Assembly: GCF_000482705.1 (NCBI RefSeq)
Contig: NZ_KI519476.1
Location: forward strand, 5,480 to 69,479
DNA: 64,000 nucleotides
Origin: Glycomyces arizonensis DSM 44726
Lineage (GTDB): Bacteria > Actinomycetota > Actinomycetes > Mycobacteriales > Micromonosporaceae
Direction of reading: 5' to 3'
Part shown: piece by piece, positions 15,990 through 25,090 of the stretch
How positions within the stretch are numbered: position 1 is the stretch's first letter
How the letters are laid out: every line of letters starts with the position of its first letter
Made by a program: the position numbers and the translations under genes
Notes under the pieces: generated by a model
What the model was told of the DNA's origin: nothing
Databases searched by the model: none
Seen by the model: the letters and a program-made list of their open reading frames with translations, nothing else

Positions 15990-17315
15990 CTACTGGAAGA
16001 TGACGATGAGCGCGATCACGATCAGGATGTCGACGATGATGACGCCGATGACGACCTTCCGGCTGAGCCGCTTGGCCTTCGCCCGGGCCTCGGGGCTCGG
16101 CGACTGGGGTCGCGGCGGGCTCGGCGGCAGCGACCGCTGGGGCGAGGCGGGGGCCGCCTGCGGCGTGACCGGCGAGGGCCGCCCGCCCGGCGGGCGCTGC
16201 GGTGTCGGCGGCGCCGTCCGCGCGGGTGGCTGCGGCGTCGCGGCGGGCCCGGTCCACAGCACGCTGCCCTCGGCGACGACGACCTCGGGCTGGTCGAGCA
16301 CGGTCGGGGCGGTGCCCAGGGCGCGGTGGAGCATCGTCGCCACCAGCGGCATCCGGCTCGCGCCGCCGACGAGGAACACGCCCGCACTGCGCGAGGCGTC
16401 GAGCCCGGCGGCGCGCAGGACCGCCTGCGTCACGCGGATCGTCTGCTCCAGGTGCGGGGCGGCGATGCGCTCGAGCTCGGTGCGCGTCAGGTGCGCCTCC
16501 ACCTCGAGCAGCGGGATCGCCAGGTCGGCCTGCTGGTGGCGCGACAGGCGCTCCTTGGCGCCGCGGATCTCCTCGGAGAAGTCGCGGAAGGCCCGGCGCT
16601 CTTCCACTGTGCTCGGATTGGTGAGGCGATGCCATCCCTCGTGGTCGCCGTACGTCTCGGCCAGGTGGTCCACAATGGCGGCGTCGATGTCGAGGCCGCC
16701 GAGATCGGATCGGCCGTCCAGCGCCACGGTCTCGAAGCCGTGTGCGGTGCGCCGCACGACGCTCGCGTCGAAGGTGCCCGCGCCCAGGTCGTACACCACG
16801 ATGGACGATCCAATGCCGATACGCCGCTTGAGCGCCTCGGCGAAGTACGTCGCGGCCGCGACCGGCTCGGGCACGAGCCGCACCGGCCCGAGCCCGCTTC
16901 TGGTGGCGGCGTCCTCGACGACCCGGCGCCTGGCCGGACCCCATTCGGCCGGGACGGTGATGGTGACCTGCCGCGGCCTGCCCACCACGCGTCGGCACTC
17001 CTCGGCCACGGCCCGCAGCACCGCCGCGATGAGCTCGACGACGGGGAACTCCTTCTCGCCCAACAGGACCGTGCCGCGGTCGATGTGTCGCTTGGGGTTG
17101 GGCTCGAACCGCTCCGGGTACCTTCGTCCGCTGTGGAGGGCGTCGCGGCCGACGAGCAGGCCGCCCTCGGCGTCCGCGCACACCGCCGACGGCATCAGCG
17201 GCGCGCCGTCGAACAGCAGCGGCCGCGCGCTCCCGTCGGCGCGGCGGACCACGGCGATGGTGTGCGAGGTGCCGAAGTCGATGCCGAGCGACGGCACGGC
17301 GGGCAGGGGGTGCAT
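15990..17315 (-). CDS. Hsp70-like protein with C-terminal membrane anchor
   Basis: This 441-aa protein keeps the actin-like Hsp70 ATPase domain. Phosphate-1 loop is LGIDFGTSHT (about 9-18), phosphate-2 region is VVYDLGAGTFDASVV (about 170-184), and the adenosine motif is GVFLVGGASRMP (about 313-324). The substrate-binding domain is absent. It is replaced by a Pro-rich linker and a terminal membrane helix (VVIGVIIVDILIVIALIVIF). It is therefore not canonical DnaK but a membrane-tethered relative common in actinobacteria, of unknown client. It is transcribed divergently from the GH3 gene with about 100 bp between them. Confidence 0.88.
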   Translation of the reverse strand: MHPLPAVPSLGIDFGTSHTIAVVRRADGSARPLLFDGAPLMPSAVCADAEGGLLVGRDALHSGRRYPERFEPNPKRHIDRGTVLLGEKEFPVVELIAAVLRAVAEECRRVVGRPRQVTITVPAEWGPARRRVVEDAATRSGLGPVRLVPEPVAAATYFAEALKRRIGIGSSIVVYDLGAGTFDASVVRRTAHGFETVALDGRSDLGGLDIDAAIVDHLAETYGDHEGWHRLTNPSTVEERRAFRDFSEEIRGAKERLSRHQQADLAIPLLEVEAHLTRTELERIAAPHLEQTIRVTQAVLRAAGLDASRSAGVFLVGGASRMPLVATMLHRALGTAPTVLDQPEVVVAEGSVLWTGPAATPQPPARTAPPTPQRPPGGRPSPVTPQAAPASPQRSLPPSPPRPQSPSPEARAKAKRLSRKVVIGVIIVDILIVIALIVIFQ

Positions 17316-17417
17316 GCCGCGATCGTAGCGAAGCGGTGCGAGCGCTCAATATCACCTTGAATTAGTCGGGTCGTACGTCGTAATGTCGGAGGACCTGTAC
17401 CCGACGATCGGAAGCCC

Positions 17418-20400
17418 ATGTCAGCACCCGCTTACCTCGATCCCTCCCGGCCGGTCGCCGAGCGCGTCGAGGCCATCCTGGCCCTCATGACCGACGAGCA
17501 GAAACTCGCCTGCTTCGACGGCATCCCCGAGACCGTCCTCGCCGACGGCTACACCCTCCCCGAGCACCGGAACCGCTTCGCCGAGGTCCTCCACGGCTCG
17601 GGCCACCACGCCGACGCCACCATGTTCCCCCAGCCCATCGGGCTCGGCGCCACGTGGGACACCGAGCTGCTCGAGCGCATCGGCGAGGTCGTCGGCCACG
17701 AGATGCGCGCGAGGAACCCCGAGGCCCTGGCCGCCTTCGGACCCGTCGCCGACATCCGCTCCAACCCGCTGGCCGGGCGCTACGAGGAGGGCTTCGGCGA
17801 GGACCCGCTCCACGTCGGCGCCATGGTCACCGCCTACGCGCACGGCCTGCGGGGCCGCCACCCCGAATACGTGCGGGTGCTGCCGCAGATGAAGCACTTC
17901 CTCGGCTACGACCACGAGTGGCACCGGCACCGCACCTCCGCCTCCATGGGCGTCCGAGCGCTCAACGAGTACCAGGCCGTGCCCTACCGCAAGCCCGTCG
18001 AGGCCGGTGCCGTCCTAGGCGCGATGACAGCCTATAACCTCGTCAATGGCGTGCCTTCGATCATCAGCCCCCTCCTGGAGGTGCTGCGGCGCGAATGGGC
18101 GCCGGGCGGCTTCATGTTCCTGCCCGACGGCTGGGACGCGGTCAACCTCAACACCACCAAGGGCGAGCCGTTCGACACCTGGGAGACCCCGCAAATTTAC
18201 GGCTCCGCAAGCGTCGCCGAGGCGCAAACTTACGGCTCCGCAGGCGTCGCCGAGGGTGAGAGCCGCGACGTCCCGTACCCGAAGGCCCTCGCGGCCGAGG
18301 AGGGACGCGAGATCGACCGCGACGAGGTCTTCGTCTACGCCTGCGGCCTCATGGTCGCCGCCGGGCAGACGCACCTGCGGGACGGCTCCGACCTGCCGTT
18401 CAACGCCGGTGCGGCCGAGGCGATCCGGCGCGGCCTGTTCGGGCTGACGATGGCCGACGCCGACCGGGTCGTGCGCGACTGGCTGACGTTCCTGGTGAGC
18501 ACCGGCCGCCTCGACGGCGACGCGTGCCCGTACAACCGGATCGAGCTCGACGCCCACCCGCAGGACGAGCCCGCATCGCGCGAGCTCGCCCTCCAGGCCG
18601 CCCGCGAGCAGCTCGTGCTGCTCAAGAACGACGGGCTCCTGCCGCTGCCCCAGCGGCCGCGCTTGGCCGTGGTCGGCCCGCTGGCCGACCTCAACCTGCG
18701 CGACTACTACAGCCCCCTGGTCGCCGACGAGCACCGCGTCACCCCGCTCCAGGCGATCACCGAGCGGCTCGGCGGCGAGAACGTCGCCCACCACACCGGC
18801 AACGACGTCGTGGCCTGGTCCGCGGGCGGGCGGCACGTCACGGTCGCCGAAGGCGGCGCGCTCGCAGCCACCGCCGATGCGATCGGCGAGGCGGAGTCGT
18901 TCGAGGTCTACGACTGGGCGCACGACCAGTACATGTTCCGCAGCGTCGCCACCGGGAAGTTCGTCAGCGCCGACATCCTCAAGCGCGACGACGGCCCCGC
19001 GTCCTTCACCAACCAGATCGGCGCGAGCGGCAAGGGCGGCGGGCCGGCGCTCGCGGCGACCGACGACCGGATGGTCGACGCCAACGCCTGGTTCACCTTC
19101 CAGAACTTCCACCGCCGCCGCGAGGGGGATCAAGTCTCGATCTTCGGGCTCAACCACGTCGAGGCCGACATCAGCGCCGCCGACGCCTTCCACGTCGGCG
19201 TCGCCGAAGACGGGTCGCTCCCGCTCGCCAAGGGACGGCCGGGGACGCCGCTGACCGAGACGACGGTCTCGGACGGCCCCGCCGCGGCCGCGGCGCTCGC
19301 CGCCGACGCGGACTGCGCGGTGGTCGTGGTCGGCAACCACCCGCTGATGAACGCCCGCGAGTGCTTCGACCGCCCGGGCCTCGACCTCGCCGCGCGCCAG
19401 GCCGACCTGGTACGCGCCGTGGCGGCCGCGAAGCCGGGGCGCACCGTCGTCGTGGTCGTCTCGTCGTACCCGCTCGCGATCGGCGACATCGCCGACGACC
19501 CGAACGTGGCCGCGATCGTGTACTCCTCGCACGCCGGTCAGGCGGCCGGGACCGCGCTGGCCGAGGCGCTGTTCGGGGACTTCTCCCCGGCCGGGCGGCT
19601 CACGTCGACCTGGCTGGCGGACATCGACTCGCTGCCGAAGCCGGGGCCGAAGACCGAGGAATTCCGCGTCAGTGAGGTCGACATGCTCGAGTACGACGTG
19701 ATCTCGGCGGGCCTGACGTACCGCTACTCGAAGGCCGAACCGGTCTACGCCTTCGGGCACGGCCTGTCCTACACGACCTTCGAGTACAGCGACTTCGAAG
19801 CGCCCGACGAAGCCGCGGCCGATACGCCGTTCACGGTGGCGCTCAATGTGGCCAACACCGGCAGGCGCGCCTCCGACGAGGTCGTGCTGGTGTTCGCGAG
19901 CGCATGCGCGTCAGCCTACGGCGATCGCATCCCTGAGATGCAGCTCGCCGGATTCACGCGCGTCAAGGACATCGCGCCCGGCGAAGTGCGGCGGGTGGAG
20001 ATCGAGATCGATCCGGCCGAGTTGTTCGTCTGGGATGTGGTGTCGGGCAGGCGGATCGTGGAGACCGGACGATATCTGTTCTTCGTCGGCACTGATTCCG
20101 AAGGCCCAGAGAAGGAGGTGCGCATCGAGGGCGAGACGATCGCGCCGCTCGACCTCGGTGAGCCGCAGAACGTCTGGGAGAAGGCGACGATAGCCAGAGG
20201 CGTGACGTACTGGGAGGTCTCGAAGCTGAACACCGTTGCCCGCCAAGGGGGCTACCACTCGACGGGCTCGCGCCGCGAGGGCGACCACGTGGGCTTCACC
20301 AAGGCGGTGCTGGAGGGTGCGAAGGCGATCGAGCTGCGCACCGCGACGACCGCGGCCGACTGGGCGGACCTGTCCGACCCGGTGATCGAGGTCCGCGCGG

Positions 20401-20570
20401 ACGAGCCCGACGGCCCGCTCCTGGCCGAGGTGGCGGTCCCGATCACCGGCGACCGCCAGAAGTTCGAGGACGTCGAGGCTCCGCTGACCGGAGCCGAAGG
20501 CACGCGGGACCTGTACCTCAGGTTCCGCTCCGGGGGCATCTACGTCGAATCGATCCGCCTGCGCCGCTAG
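17418..20570 (+). CDS. Glycoside hydrolase family 3 with inserted fascin-like and C-terminal carbohydrate-binding domains
   Basis: This 1050-aa beta-glucosidase/xylosidase-type enzyme has an N-terminal TIM barrel with GH3 motifs (LPQMKHFLGYDHE; the LPDGWDA segment around 237 is where the nucleophile Asp should lie). The GH3 C-domain follows (REQLVLLKNDGLLPLPQRPR; CAVVVVGNHPLMNARE; VYSSHAGQAAGTALAEALFG) and a fibronectin-III-like domain (about 790-900). The C-domain is interrupted at about 493-607 by a beta-trefoil-like insert (DQYMFRSVATGKFVSAD). The last 120 residues look like a CBM6-type lectin domain. There is no signal peptide, so it probably acts on imported oligosaccharides or leaves by another route. 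A tandem 33-bp duplication lies in the barrel region. Confidence 0.9.
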   Translation: MSAPAYLDPSRPVAERVEAILALMTDEQKLACFDGIPETVLADGYTLPEHRNRFAEVLHGSGHHADATMFPQPIGLGATWDTELLERIGEVVGHEMRARNPEALAAFGPVADIRSNPLAGRYEEGFGEDPLHVGAMVTAYAHGLRGRHPEYVRVLPQMKHFLGYDHEWHRHRTSASMGVRALNEYQAVPYRKPVEAGAVLGAMTAYNLVNGVPSIISPLLEVLRREWAPGGFMFLPDGWDAVNLNTTKGEPFDTWETPQIYGSASVAEAQTYGSAGVAEGESRDVPYPKALAAEEGREIDRDEVFVYACGLMVAAGQTHLRDGSDLPFNAGAAEAIRRGLFGLTMADADRVVRDWLTFLVSTGRLDGDACPYNRIELDAHPQDEPASRELALQAAREQLVLLKNDGLLPLPQRPRLAVVGPLADLNLRDYYSPLVADEHRVTPLQAITERLGGENVAHHTGNDVVAWSAGGRHVTVAEGGALAATADAIGEAESFEVYDWAHDQYMFRSVATGKFVSADILKRDDGPASFTNQIGASGKGGGPALAATDDRMVDANAWFTFQNFHRRREGDQVSIFGLNHVEADISAADAFHVGVAEDGSLPLAKGRPGTPLTETTVSDGPAAAAALAADADCAVVVVGNHPLMNARECFDRPGLDLAARQADLVRAVAAAKPGRTVVVVVSSYPLAIGDIADDPNVAAIVYSSHAGQAAGTALAEALFGDFSPAGRLTSTWLADIDSLPKPGPKTEEFRVSEVDMLEYDVISAGLTYRYSKAEPVYAFGHGLSYTTFEYSDFEAPDEAAADTPFTVALNVANTGRRASDEVVLVFASACASAYGDRIPEMQLAGFTRVKDIAPGEVRRVEIEIDPAELFVWDVVSGRRIVETGRYLFFVGTDSEGPEKEVRIEGETIAPLDLGEPQNVWEKATIARGVTYWEVSKLNTVARQGGYHSTGSRREGDHVGFTKAVLEGAKAIELRTATTAADWADLSDPVIEVRADEPDGPLLAEVAVPITGDRQKFEDVEAPLTGAEGTRDLYLRFRSGGIYVESIRLRR
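18192..18257 (+). repeat. 33-bp tandem duplication inside GH3 gene
   Basis: Two adjacent near-identical 33-bp units encode QIYGSASVAEA and QTYGSAGVAEG. The duplication is in frame and adds 11 residues in a loop after the nucleophile region. The units differ by only three bases, indicating a recent event. Confidence 0.9.
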
Positions 20571-20580
20571 AAGACCAGGA

Positions 20581-20614
20581 CCGGACCCGCCGTCGGATAC
20601 GACGGCGGGTCCGG
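20581..20614 (+). terminator. Terminator after GH3 gene
   Basis: A perfect 15-bp inverted repeat CCGGACCCGCCGTCG with a GATA loop lies 10 bp after the GH3 stop and is followed by CCCTTTC. Confidence 0.85.
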
Positions 20615-20753
20615 CCCTTTCATGCTCTGCTCCTGGCCGATACGACTTGGTATATAAATGTGTCGATTAGTAATGTCAAGTACCCGACAGTCCCGTTTCT
20701 CTTCGGCTCCAGTCTCGTTCATACATGCGAACGCAGATGGAAAGCGAGACGTG

Positions 20754-21647
20754 ATGCCAGGAGATCGACATGAGATCGCCGTCAAAGTCGTGCAGGACAA
20801 TCCGGAGGTCATGGCCGGGCTGCTCGAACTGGCCGGACACAGGCCGCCCTCGGCCACATGCACGAAGGCCGAGACCAGGTCCTGCTCGGTCGGATCGCCG
20901 GGGCCGACGGAGCGGAGGGCCGACGGTGTAGCGAAGCTGTCCTACTCCGACGGATCCGAGCTGATCGTGATCTGCGAGATGCAGAACCGGTGGAAGGACG
21001 AGAAGTACTACCGGATCCCCGGGTACATGGCCAGGGCCTTCGAGGACTATCGGACGCCGGTCGAGCTGCTGCTTCTCGCCGGAACGGATGGGCTCGCCCG
21101 CCGGTACCGCAAGGGGATCGCCCTCGGACCGGGCAACACGATCACCGTGCGGGCGCTCGGGCCGGGGGATTTCCCCGACCTGACCGAGCCCGGCGACCTG
21201 CCCTCCGCCCCCGTCGCGGTGATCTCCGTCGTGCTCAGGGGCGCCTCGCCGCCGGGCAAGGAGGAGCTCGTCGCGGCCAACCTGGACCACATATTCGGTA
21301 CGATGGAACCGAGGCGAGGGTCCGATTACGCAATGTACTCCTTCGAATTCTTGGACAAGGAAACCGCAAGCTTGCTGGAGGCACTGATGAAGACGCAGTC
21401 ACGCCCTTACCACTCCGAATGGAGCGACAGCCTCCGCGAGGAAGGTCTTGAGAAGGGTCTCGAGAAGGGCCTTGAGGAGGGCCTTGAGGAGATGCGGCAC
21501 ACTCTGTTCGACCTGCTAGCGCAGAAGTCTCAGGGCGCCGACGCCGAGCAGCGTCAAGCCATCGAGGCCTGCCGCGATCTCCACCAGCTTCGGCTGTGGA
21601 TCACCGAAGTCGCACTCAACGGCCGTTTCGAGGCGACCGACCGGTGA
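20754..21647 (+). CDS. Rpn-family PD-(D/E)XK nuclease (recombination-promoting nuclease-like)
   Basis: This 297-aa protein has the Rpn/transposase_31-type nuclease core: beta strands with SDGSELIVICEMQNRWKDEK (about 72-91), where the E-x-Q pair corresponds to the PD-(D/E)XK catalytic strand, followed by YYRIPGYMARAFEDY. The C-terminal third contains the family's hallmark repeat (GLEKGLEKGLEEGLEE, about 232-247), encoded by a 12-bp tandem repeat at 21447-21491, then a small helical domain. Rpn proteins are DNA endonucleases; in E. coli they act in antiphage defence and are held in check by a small protein made from an internal start. ATG 20754 follows GGAAAGCGAG. The gene lies in an AT-richer, transfer-like neighbourhood and overlaps the next gene by 1 bp. 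Confidence 0.8.
   Translation: MPGDRHEIAVKVVQDNPEVMAGLLELAGHRPPSATCTKAETRSCSVGSPGPTERRADGVAKLSYSDGSELIVICEMQNRWKDEKYYRIPGYMARAFEDYRTPVELLLLAGTDGLARRYRKGIALGPGNTITVRALGPGDFPDLTEPGDLPSAPVAVISVVLRGASPPGKEELVAANLDHIFGTMEPRRGSDYAMYSFEFLDKETASLLEALMKTQSRPYHSEWSDSLREEGLEKGLEKGLEEGLEEMRHTLFDLLAQKSQGADAEQRQAIEACRDLHQLRLWITEVALNGRFEATDR
21447..21491 (+). repeat. 12-bp tandem repeat in rpn-like gene
   Basis: There are 3.75 units of CTTGAGAAGGGC-like sequence encoding GLEKGLEKGLEEGLEE. Units of this kind vary in number between related Rpn genes. The last two units also create a GAGGAGGGC ribosome-site-like sequence just before an internal ATG at 21492. Confidence 0.85.
21492..21647 (+). CDS. Candidate intragenic small protein (RpnS-like) inside the rpn gene
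   Basis: An in-frame ATG at 21492 is preceded by GAGGAGGGCCTTGAGGAG, a purine-rich block at suitable spacing. It would give a 51-aa protein starting MRHTLFDLLAQKS, identical to the Rpn C-terminal domain. In E. coli rpn genes such internal translation yields an inhibitor of the full-length toxin. Here it is inferred only from position and ribosome site; no expression evidence is available. Confidence 0.35.
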   Translation: MRHTLFDLLAQKSQGADAEQRQAIEACRDLHQLRLWITEVALNGRFEATDR

Positions 21648-21886
21648 TGGATGTCTTTACAGGCGAGTGCCCTGTCTGCGGAACCCTCTGCGAATGGGAC
21701 TGGCGAACTCAAGAGAAATTGGAGGATTTCCTCCTGTGGTTCTGCAAGAGAATGCTCTTGCGGCGGCTGGAGGCGACGCCGGAGGGCGTTGATGACGACT
21801 TGCGGCACCGTATCCGGACGTGTCATACCCTTGAGCAGCTCAAGGTGTTGACTCCTGATCTGGAGGTCGCGTTCAAAGACGATTGA
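21647..21886 (+). CDS. Small cysteine-containing protein coupled to the Rpn gene
   Basis: This 79-aa protein starts at ATG 21647, sharing one base with the TGA of the Rpn gene (TGATG), so translation is coupled. It opens with a CPVCGTLCEWDW motif that could bind zinc. It ends with RHRIRTCHTLEQLKVL, which echoes the Rpn C-terminus (RQAIEACRDLHQLRLW). A duplicated and diverged Rpn tail acting as partner or inhibitor is plausible; the function is unknown. GC content is lower than its flanks. Confidence 0.65.
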   Translation: MDVFTGECPVCGTLCEWDWRTQEKLEDFLLWFCKRMLLRRLEATPEGVDDDLRHRIRTCHTLEQLKVLTPDLEVAFKDD

Positions 21887-21908
21887 CCGCCGGGTGGTAT
21901 CGGTCTTG

Positions 21909-22790
21909 CTAGTCGTGTCGTTCCGTGGCCACGATGCGGCCGTCCGCGGTGTGGAAGACCCAGAATGAGCCCTTCTCCAGGGAGGCGTCGCTCGGGGCGG
22001 CCGCTCCCATCCGGTGGCAGAAGTATTCGACCAGTTCGCTGATCGTCCCGCCGTGGCCGCAGATGACGGCAGGTCGGCCCTCGGCGACGAGCCGGTCGAT
22101 CCGCGTCCCCGCGTGCCCCGGCTTGCCCGTGCCCGGCGTGAACTCCGGCAGGCCCGCGAGCGGGACGCCCTCGGCCGCGCAGTATGGCAGCAGCGTCTCC
22201 AGGCACCGGGCGCTGGTGGCGCTGTACGCCTCCCCGATCGGGTAGCTCGACAGCAGCACCTCCAGCCGGGTCGCGCGCTCGCGCCCGCGCTGGTTGAGCG
22301 GCCGCAGCTCGTCCTGGTCGAACCAGTCCGCCTTGGACAGCGCGATGGCGTGGCGCACGAAGATGAACGGCACGGTCTCCCGAGCCTCGTGCGCGGCGAA
22401 GTCGGCCAGCACCGGCCGGTCCCGCTCGTGCGTGAGCCGCTCGGCGGCCTCGCTCAGCGGCACCCACTCCATGCCGTCGACCTCGCGCGGGTCCACTGCC
22501 TGGTCGACCGCGTCGGCCGCGGCCGTGGCGCACCAGTAGTCGACGCGCTTGAGGCGGCCCTCCTTGTCGTAGAACGACGGCGTCAAGGGGCGCCCGAGGA
22601 CGGGCCGGATGCCGGTCTCCTCGAACACCTCCCGCTGCGCCGCCGCCAGCAGGTGCTCGCCGCGCTTGAGCTTGCCCTTGGGGAACGACCAGTCGCCGTA
22701 CTTCGGCCGGTGGACGAGCGCGACCTCGCTCTCGTGCTCGCCGCGGCGCCACAGCACGGCGCCCGCGGCGAAGATCTCGGGTTGATTCAA
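21909..22790 (-). CDS. mutT1: NUDIX hydrolase fused to histidine phosphatase domain (MutT1-like)
   Basis: This 293-aa two-domain enzyme starts with a NUDIX domain containing the complete box (GKLKRGEHLLAAAQREVFEE, about 39-58). A histidine-phosphatase domain follows (FVRHAIALSKADWFD, about 144-158; ICGHGGTISELVEYF, about 242-256). Mycobacterial MutT1 has the same fusion; it converts 8-oxo-GTP/dGTP and hydrolyses diadenosine polyphosphates. TTG 22790 is preceded by AGGAGT. It lies 54 bp downstream of ppk1 on the same strand, the conserved actinobacterial ppk1-mutT1 order, so co-transcription is likely. Confidence 0.9.
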   Translation of the reverse strand: MNQPEIFAAGAVLWRRGEHESEVALVHRPKYGDWSFPKGKLKRGEHLLAAAQREVFEETGIRPVLGRPLTPSFYDKEGRLKRVDYWCATAAADAVDQAVDPREVDGMEWVPLSEAAERLTHERDRPVLADFAAHEARETVPFIFVRHAIALSKADWFDQDELRPLNQRGRERATRLEVLLSSYPIGEAYSATSARCLETLLPYCAAEGVPLAGLPEFTPGTGKPGHAGTRIDRLVAEGRPAVICGHGGTISELVEYFCHRMGAAAPSDASLEKGSFWVFHTADGRIVATERHD

Positions 22791-22844
22791 CTGGACTCCT
22801 AAAAGCAGTGCTCCCGAAGCGGTGCTCCTGTAAGCAGGGCCCCG

Positions 22845-24887
22845 TCAACGGTGCTCCCGCATGAGTTCCTCATGGAGGTCGATCCCGCCCCGGCGGCGGG
22901 ACCACAGACCCAGCGGGCCGAGCCGCCACGTCCTCGTGTCGTCGTGCATGCCGCGTTCGAGCATCGAGATGAGCTGCGCCCGATGGGGATCGCCGGTCAC
23001 CCGCAGCAGCACTTCGACGCGGCGGTCCAGATTGCGGTGCATCAGGTCCGCCGAGCCCAACCATACTTCCGGATTCCCGGCGTTCTCGAACACGTACACC
23101 CGCGAGTGTTCGAGGAAGCGGCCGAGGACGCTGCGCACCCGTATGCGGTCCGACAGGCCCGGCACGCCGGGCCGCAGGGTGCAGATGCCCCGGACGAGCA
23201 GGTCGATCCGCACCCCGGCCTGGCTGGCCCGGTACAGCGCGTCGATCACCTCCATGTCGGTCAGCGAGTTGCACTTGAAGCGGATGCGAGCCGGGAGCCC
23301 CGCGCGGTGGTGCTCGACCTCGCGGCCGATCCGCTCGATCAGCCCCGGCCGCAGGGACTGCGGCGCCACCAGCAGCCGCTGGTGGTCCTCGGAGCGCGAG
23401 TACCCGGTGAGGTGGTTGAAGACGGCGTTGACGTCCTCGCCCACCGCCTGGTCCGTCGTCAGCAGCCCGACGTCCTCGTAGAGCCTGGCGGTCTTCGGGT
23501 GGTAGTTCCCGGTGCCGATGTGGCTGTAGCGCAAGAGGCTCCCGTCGTTCTCCTGGCGCACCACGAGCGCGAGCTTGCAGTGCGTCTTGAGGCCCACGAT
23601 CCCGTACATGACATGGCACCCGGCCTGCTCGAGCTTCTGCGCCCAGTCGATGTTGGCCTGCTCGTCGAAGCGGGCCTTGATCTCCACGACGACCACGACC
23701 TGCTTTCCGGCGTCGGCGGCGCTGATGAGGGCGTCGACGATCGGGGACTTGCCGCTGGTGCGGTACAGCGTCTGCTTGATGGCCAGCACCTGCGGGTCGG
23801 CGGCGGCCTCCTCGATGAGCCGCTCCACCGAGGCGGTGAACGAGTCGTAGGGGTGATGGACCAGGAGGTCCCGCTCGCGCATGACGGCGAACAGGTCGGC
23901 GTCGGGCGGCAGGACGGCCTCGGAGGGCCGGAACGGCGGGTACTTCAACTCGGGCCGGTCGAGGTCGGCGATGGCGTCGAGCCCTGCCAGGTCGAGCGGT
24001 CCGGGCAGCCGGTAGACGACCTCCTCGTCGACGCCGAGCTCGGCGGTGAGGCGGTCGAGGACGACCGGGTCGATGGTGTCCTCCACTTCGAGGCGCACCA
24101 CGGGCCCGAAGCGGCGGCGCAGCAGTTCGCGCTCGAGGGTCTGGAGGAGGTTCTCGGTGATGTCCTCGTCGATCTCCAGGTCCTGGTTGCGAGTGACGCG
24201 GAACGTGTGGTGGGAGACGACGTCCATGCCGCCGAACAGCTGGTCGAGATGCGAGGCGATGACGTCTTCGAGCGGCACGAAGCGGCCGGGCGCGACGGCC
24301 ATGAAGCGCGGCAGCAGCGGCGGGACCTTGACGCGGGCGAAGCGCATGGTGCCGGTGCGCGGGTCGCGCACCTGCACGGCGAGGTTGAGCGACCGCCCGG
24401 AGATGTACGGGAAGGGGTGCGCGGGGTCGACGACGAGCGGCGTGAGCACCGGGTAGATGCGGGTGCGGAAGAGCTCGTGCATGAGGCGGCGCTCGGATTC
24501 GGCCAGCTCGTCCCAGCGCGGGATCTCGATGTCCTCTTTGGCTAGAAGCGGGGCGATGTCCTCGCGGAAGCACTCGGCGTGTTCGAGGCTGAGCTGGTGG
24601 GCGAGCCCGGCGATGCGCTTGAGGACGCTCTGCGGCCGGCGCCCCGAGGAGGTGCGCACGGGCAGGCCGGTGGCGATGCGGCGCATGAGACCGGCGACGC
24701 GGACCATGAAGAACTCGTCGAGGTTGGACGAGAAGATGGACAGGAAGCGGACCCGTTCGAGCAGCGGCAGTTCGGGGGACTGCGCGAGGCGCAGGACGCG
24801 GCCGTTGAAGCGCAGCCAGCTCTCCTCGCGGTCGAGGAACCGATCGGGCGGCAGATCGGCGAGAGGCGCGGGCTCGCTATTCGTCAT
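22845..24887 (-). CDS. ppk1: Polyphosphate kinase 1
   Basis: PPK1 reversibly polymerises the gamma-phosphate of ATP into polyphosphate. The 680-aa protein has the N-terminal domain ([20 protein letters not shown]), the head domain ([20 protein letters not shown]) and both phospholipase-D-like catalytic halves. [20 protein letters not shown] contains the autophosphorylated His, and [20 protein letters not shown] lies in C2. Length is normal. ATG 24887 lies immediately downstream of TTAATATTG (a minus-10-like sequence) and a PHO box, indicating PhoP control under phosphate limitation. It forms an operon with mutT1. Confidence 0.97.
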   Translation of the reverse strand: MTNSEPAPLADLPPDRFLDREESWLRFNGRVLRLAQSPELPLLERVRFLSIFSSNLDEFFMVRVAGLMRRIATGLPVRTSSGRRPQSVLKRIAGLAHQLSLEHAECFREDIAPLLAKEDIEIPRWDELAESERRLMHELFRTRIYPVLTPLVVDPAHPFPYISGRSLNLAVQVRDPRTGTMRFARVKVPPLLPRFMAVAPGRFVPLEDVIASHLDQLFGGMDVVSHHTFRVTRNQDLEIDEDITENLLQTLERELLRRRFGPVVRLEVEDTIDPVVLDRLTAELGVDEEVVYRLPGPLDLAGLDAIADLDRPELKYPPFRPSEAVLPPDADLFAVMRERDLLVHHPYDSFTASVERLIEEAAADPQVLAIKQTLYRTSGKSPIVDALISAADAGKQVVVVVEIKARFDEQANIDWAQKLEQAGCHVMYGIVGLKTHCKLALVVRQENDGSLLRYSHIGTGNYHPKTARLYEDVGLLTTDQAVGEDVNAVFNHLTGYSRSEDHQRLLVAPQSLRPGLIERIGREVEHHRAGLPARIRFKCNSLTDMEVIDALYRASQAGVRIDLLVRGICTLRPGVPGLSDRIRVRSVLGRFLEHSRVYVFENAGNPEVWLGSADLMHRNLDRRVEVLLRVTGDPHRAQLISMLERGMHDDTRTWRLGPLGLWSRRRGGIDLHEELMREHR

Positions 24888-24903
24888 ACATCACAATATT
24901 AAC

Positions 24904-24938
24904 GGTGAACGTGAACCCGTGGTGAACTCGTTTTGAAC
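24904..24938 (-). promoter_or_regulatory. PHO box (PhoP-binding direct repeats) upstream of ppk1
   Basis: On the minus strand GTTCA, GTTCACC and GTTCAC begin exactly 11 bp apart (their 5' ends fall at 24938, 24927 and 24916), and another GTTCACC begins at 24910. The 11-bp GTTCACC repeat is the PhoP operator known from Streptomyces, including its ppk gene. It overlaps the expected minus-35 region, with TTAATATTG downstream as minus-10. Confidence 0.85.
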
Positions 24939-25090
24939 TCCCCCAGGCGTTCACGAGATCACCTCACGACTCCACTATGTACGATCAAGCCTCCCCGGGC
25001 ACGTCCGGCCCCGCCGCGGCGGGCGCGATCCCCGCTCGTGCGGAGACCGCACCCGCCTCGCCGAAGGTGACGTCCAGGTGTCGCGGGCGG

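Noticed and set aside
18027-18041. Another AT-rich AGCCTATAACC word in the GH3 gene
   Set aside because: It encodes the conserved AYNLVNG motif of GH3 enzymes and lacks the dyad partner, so codon content explains it.
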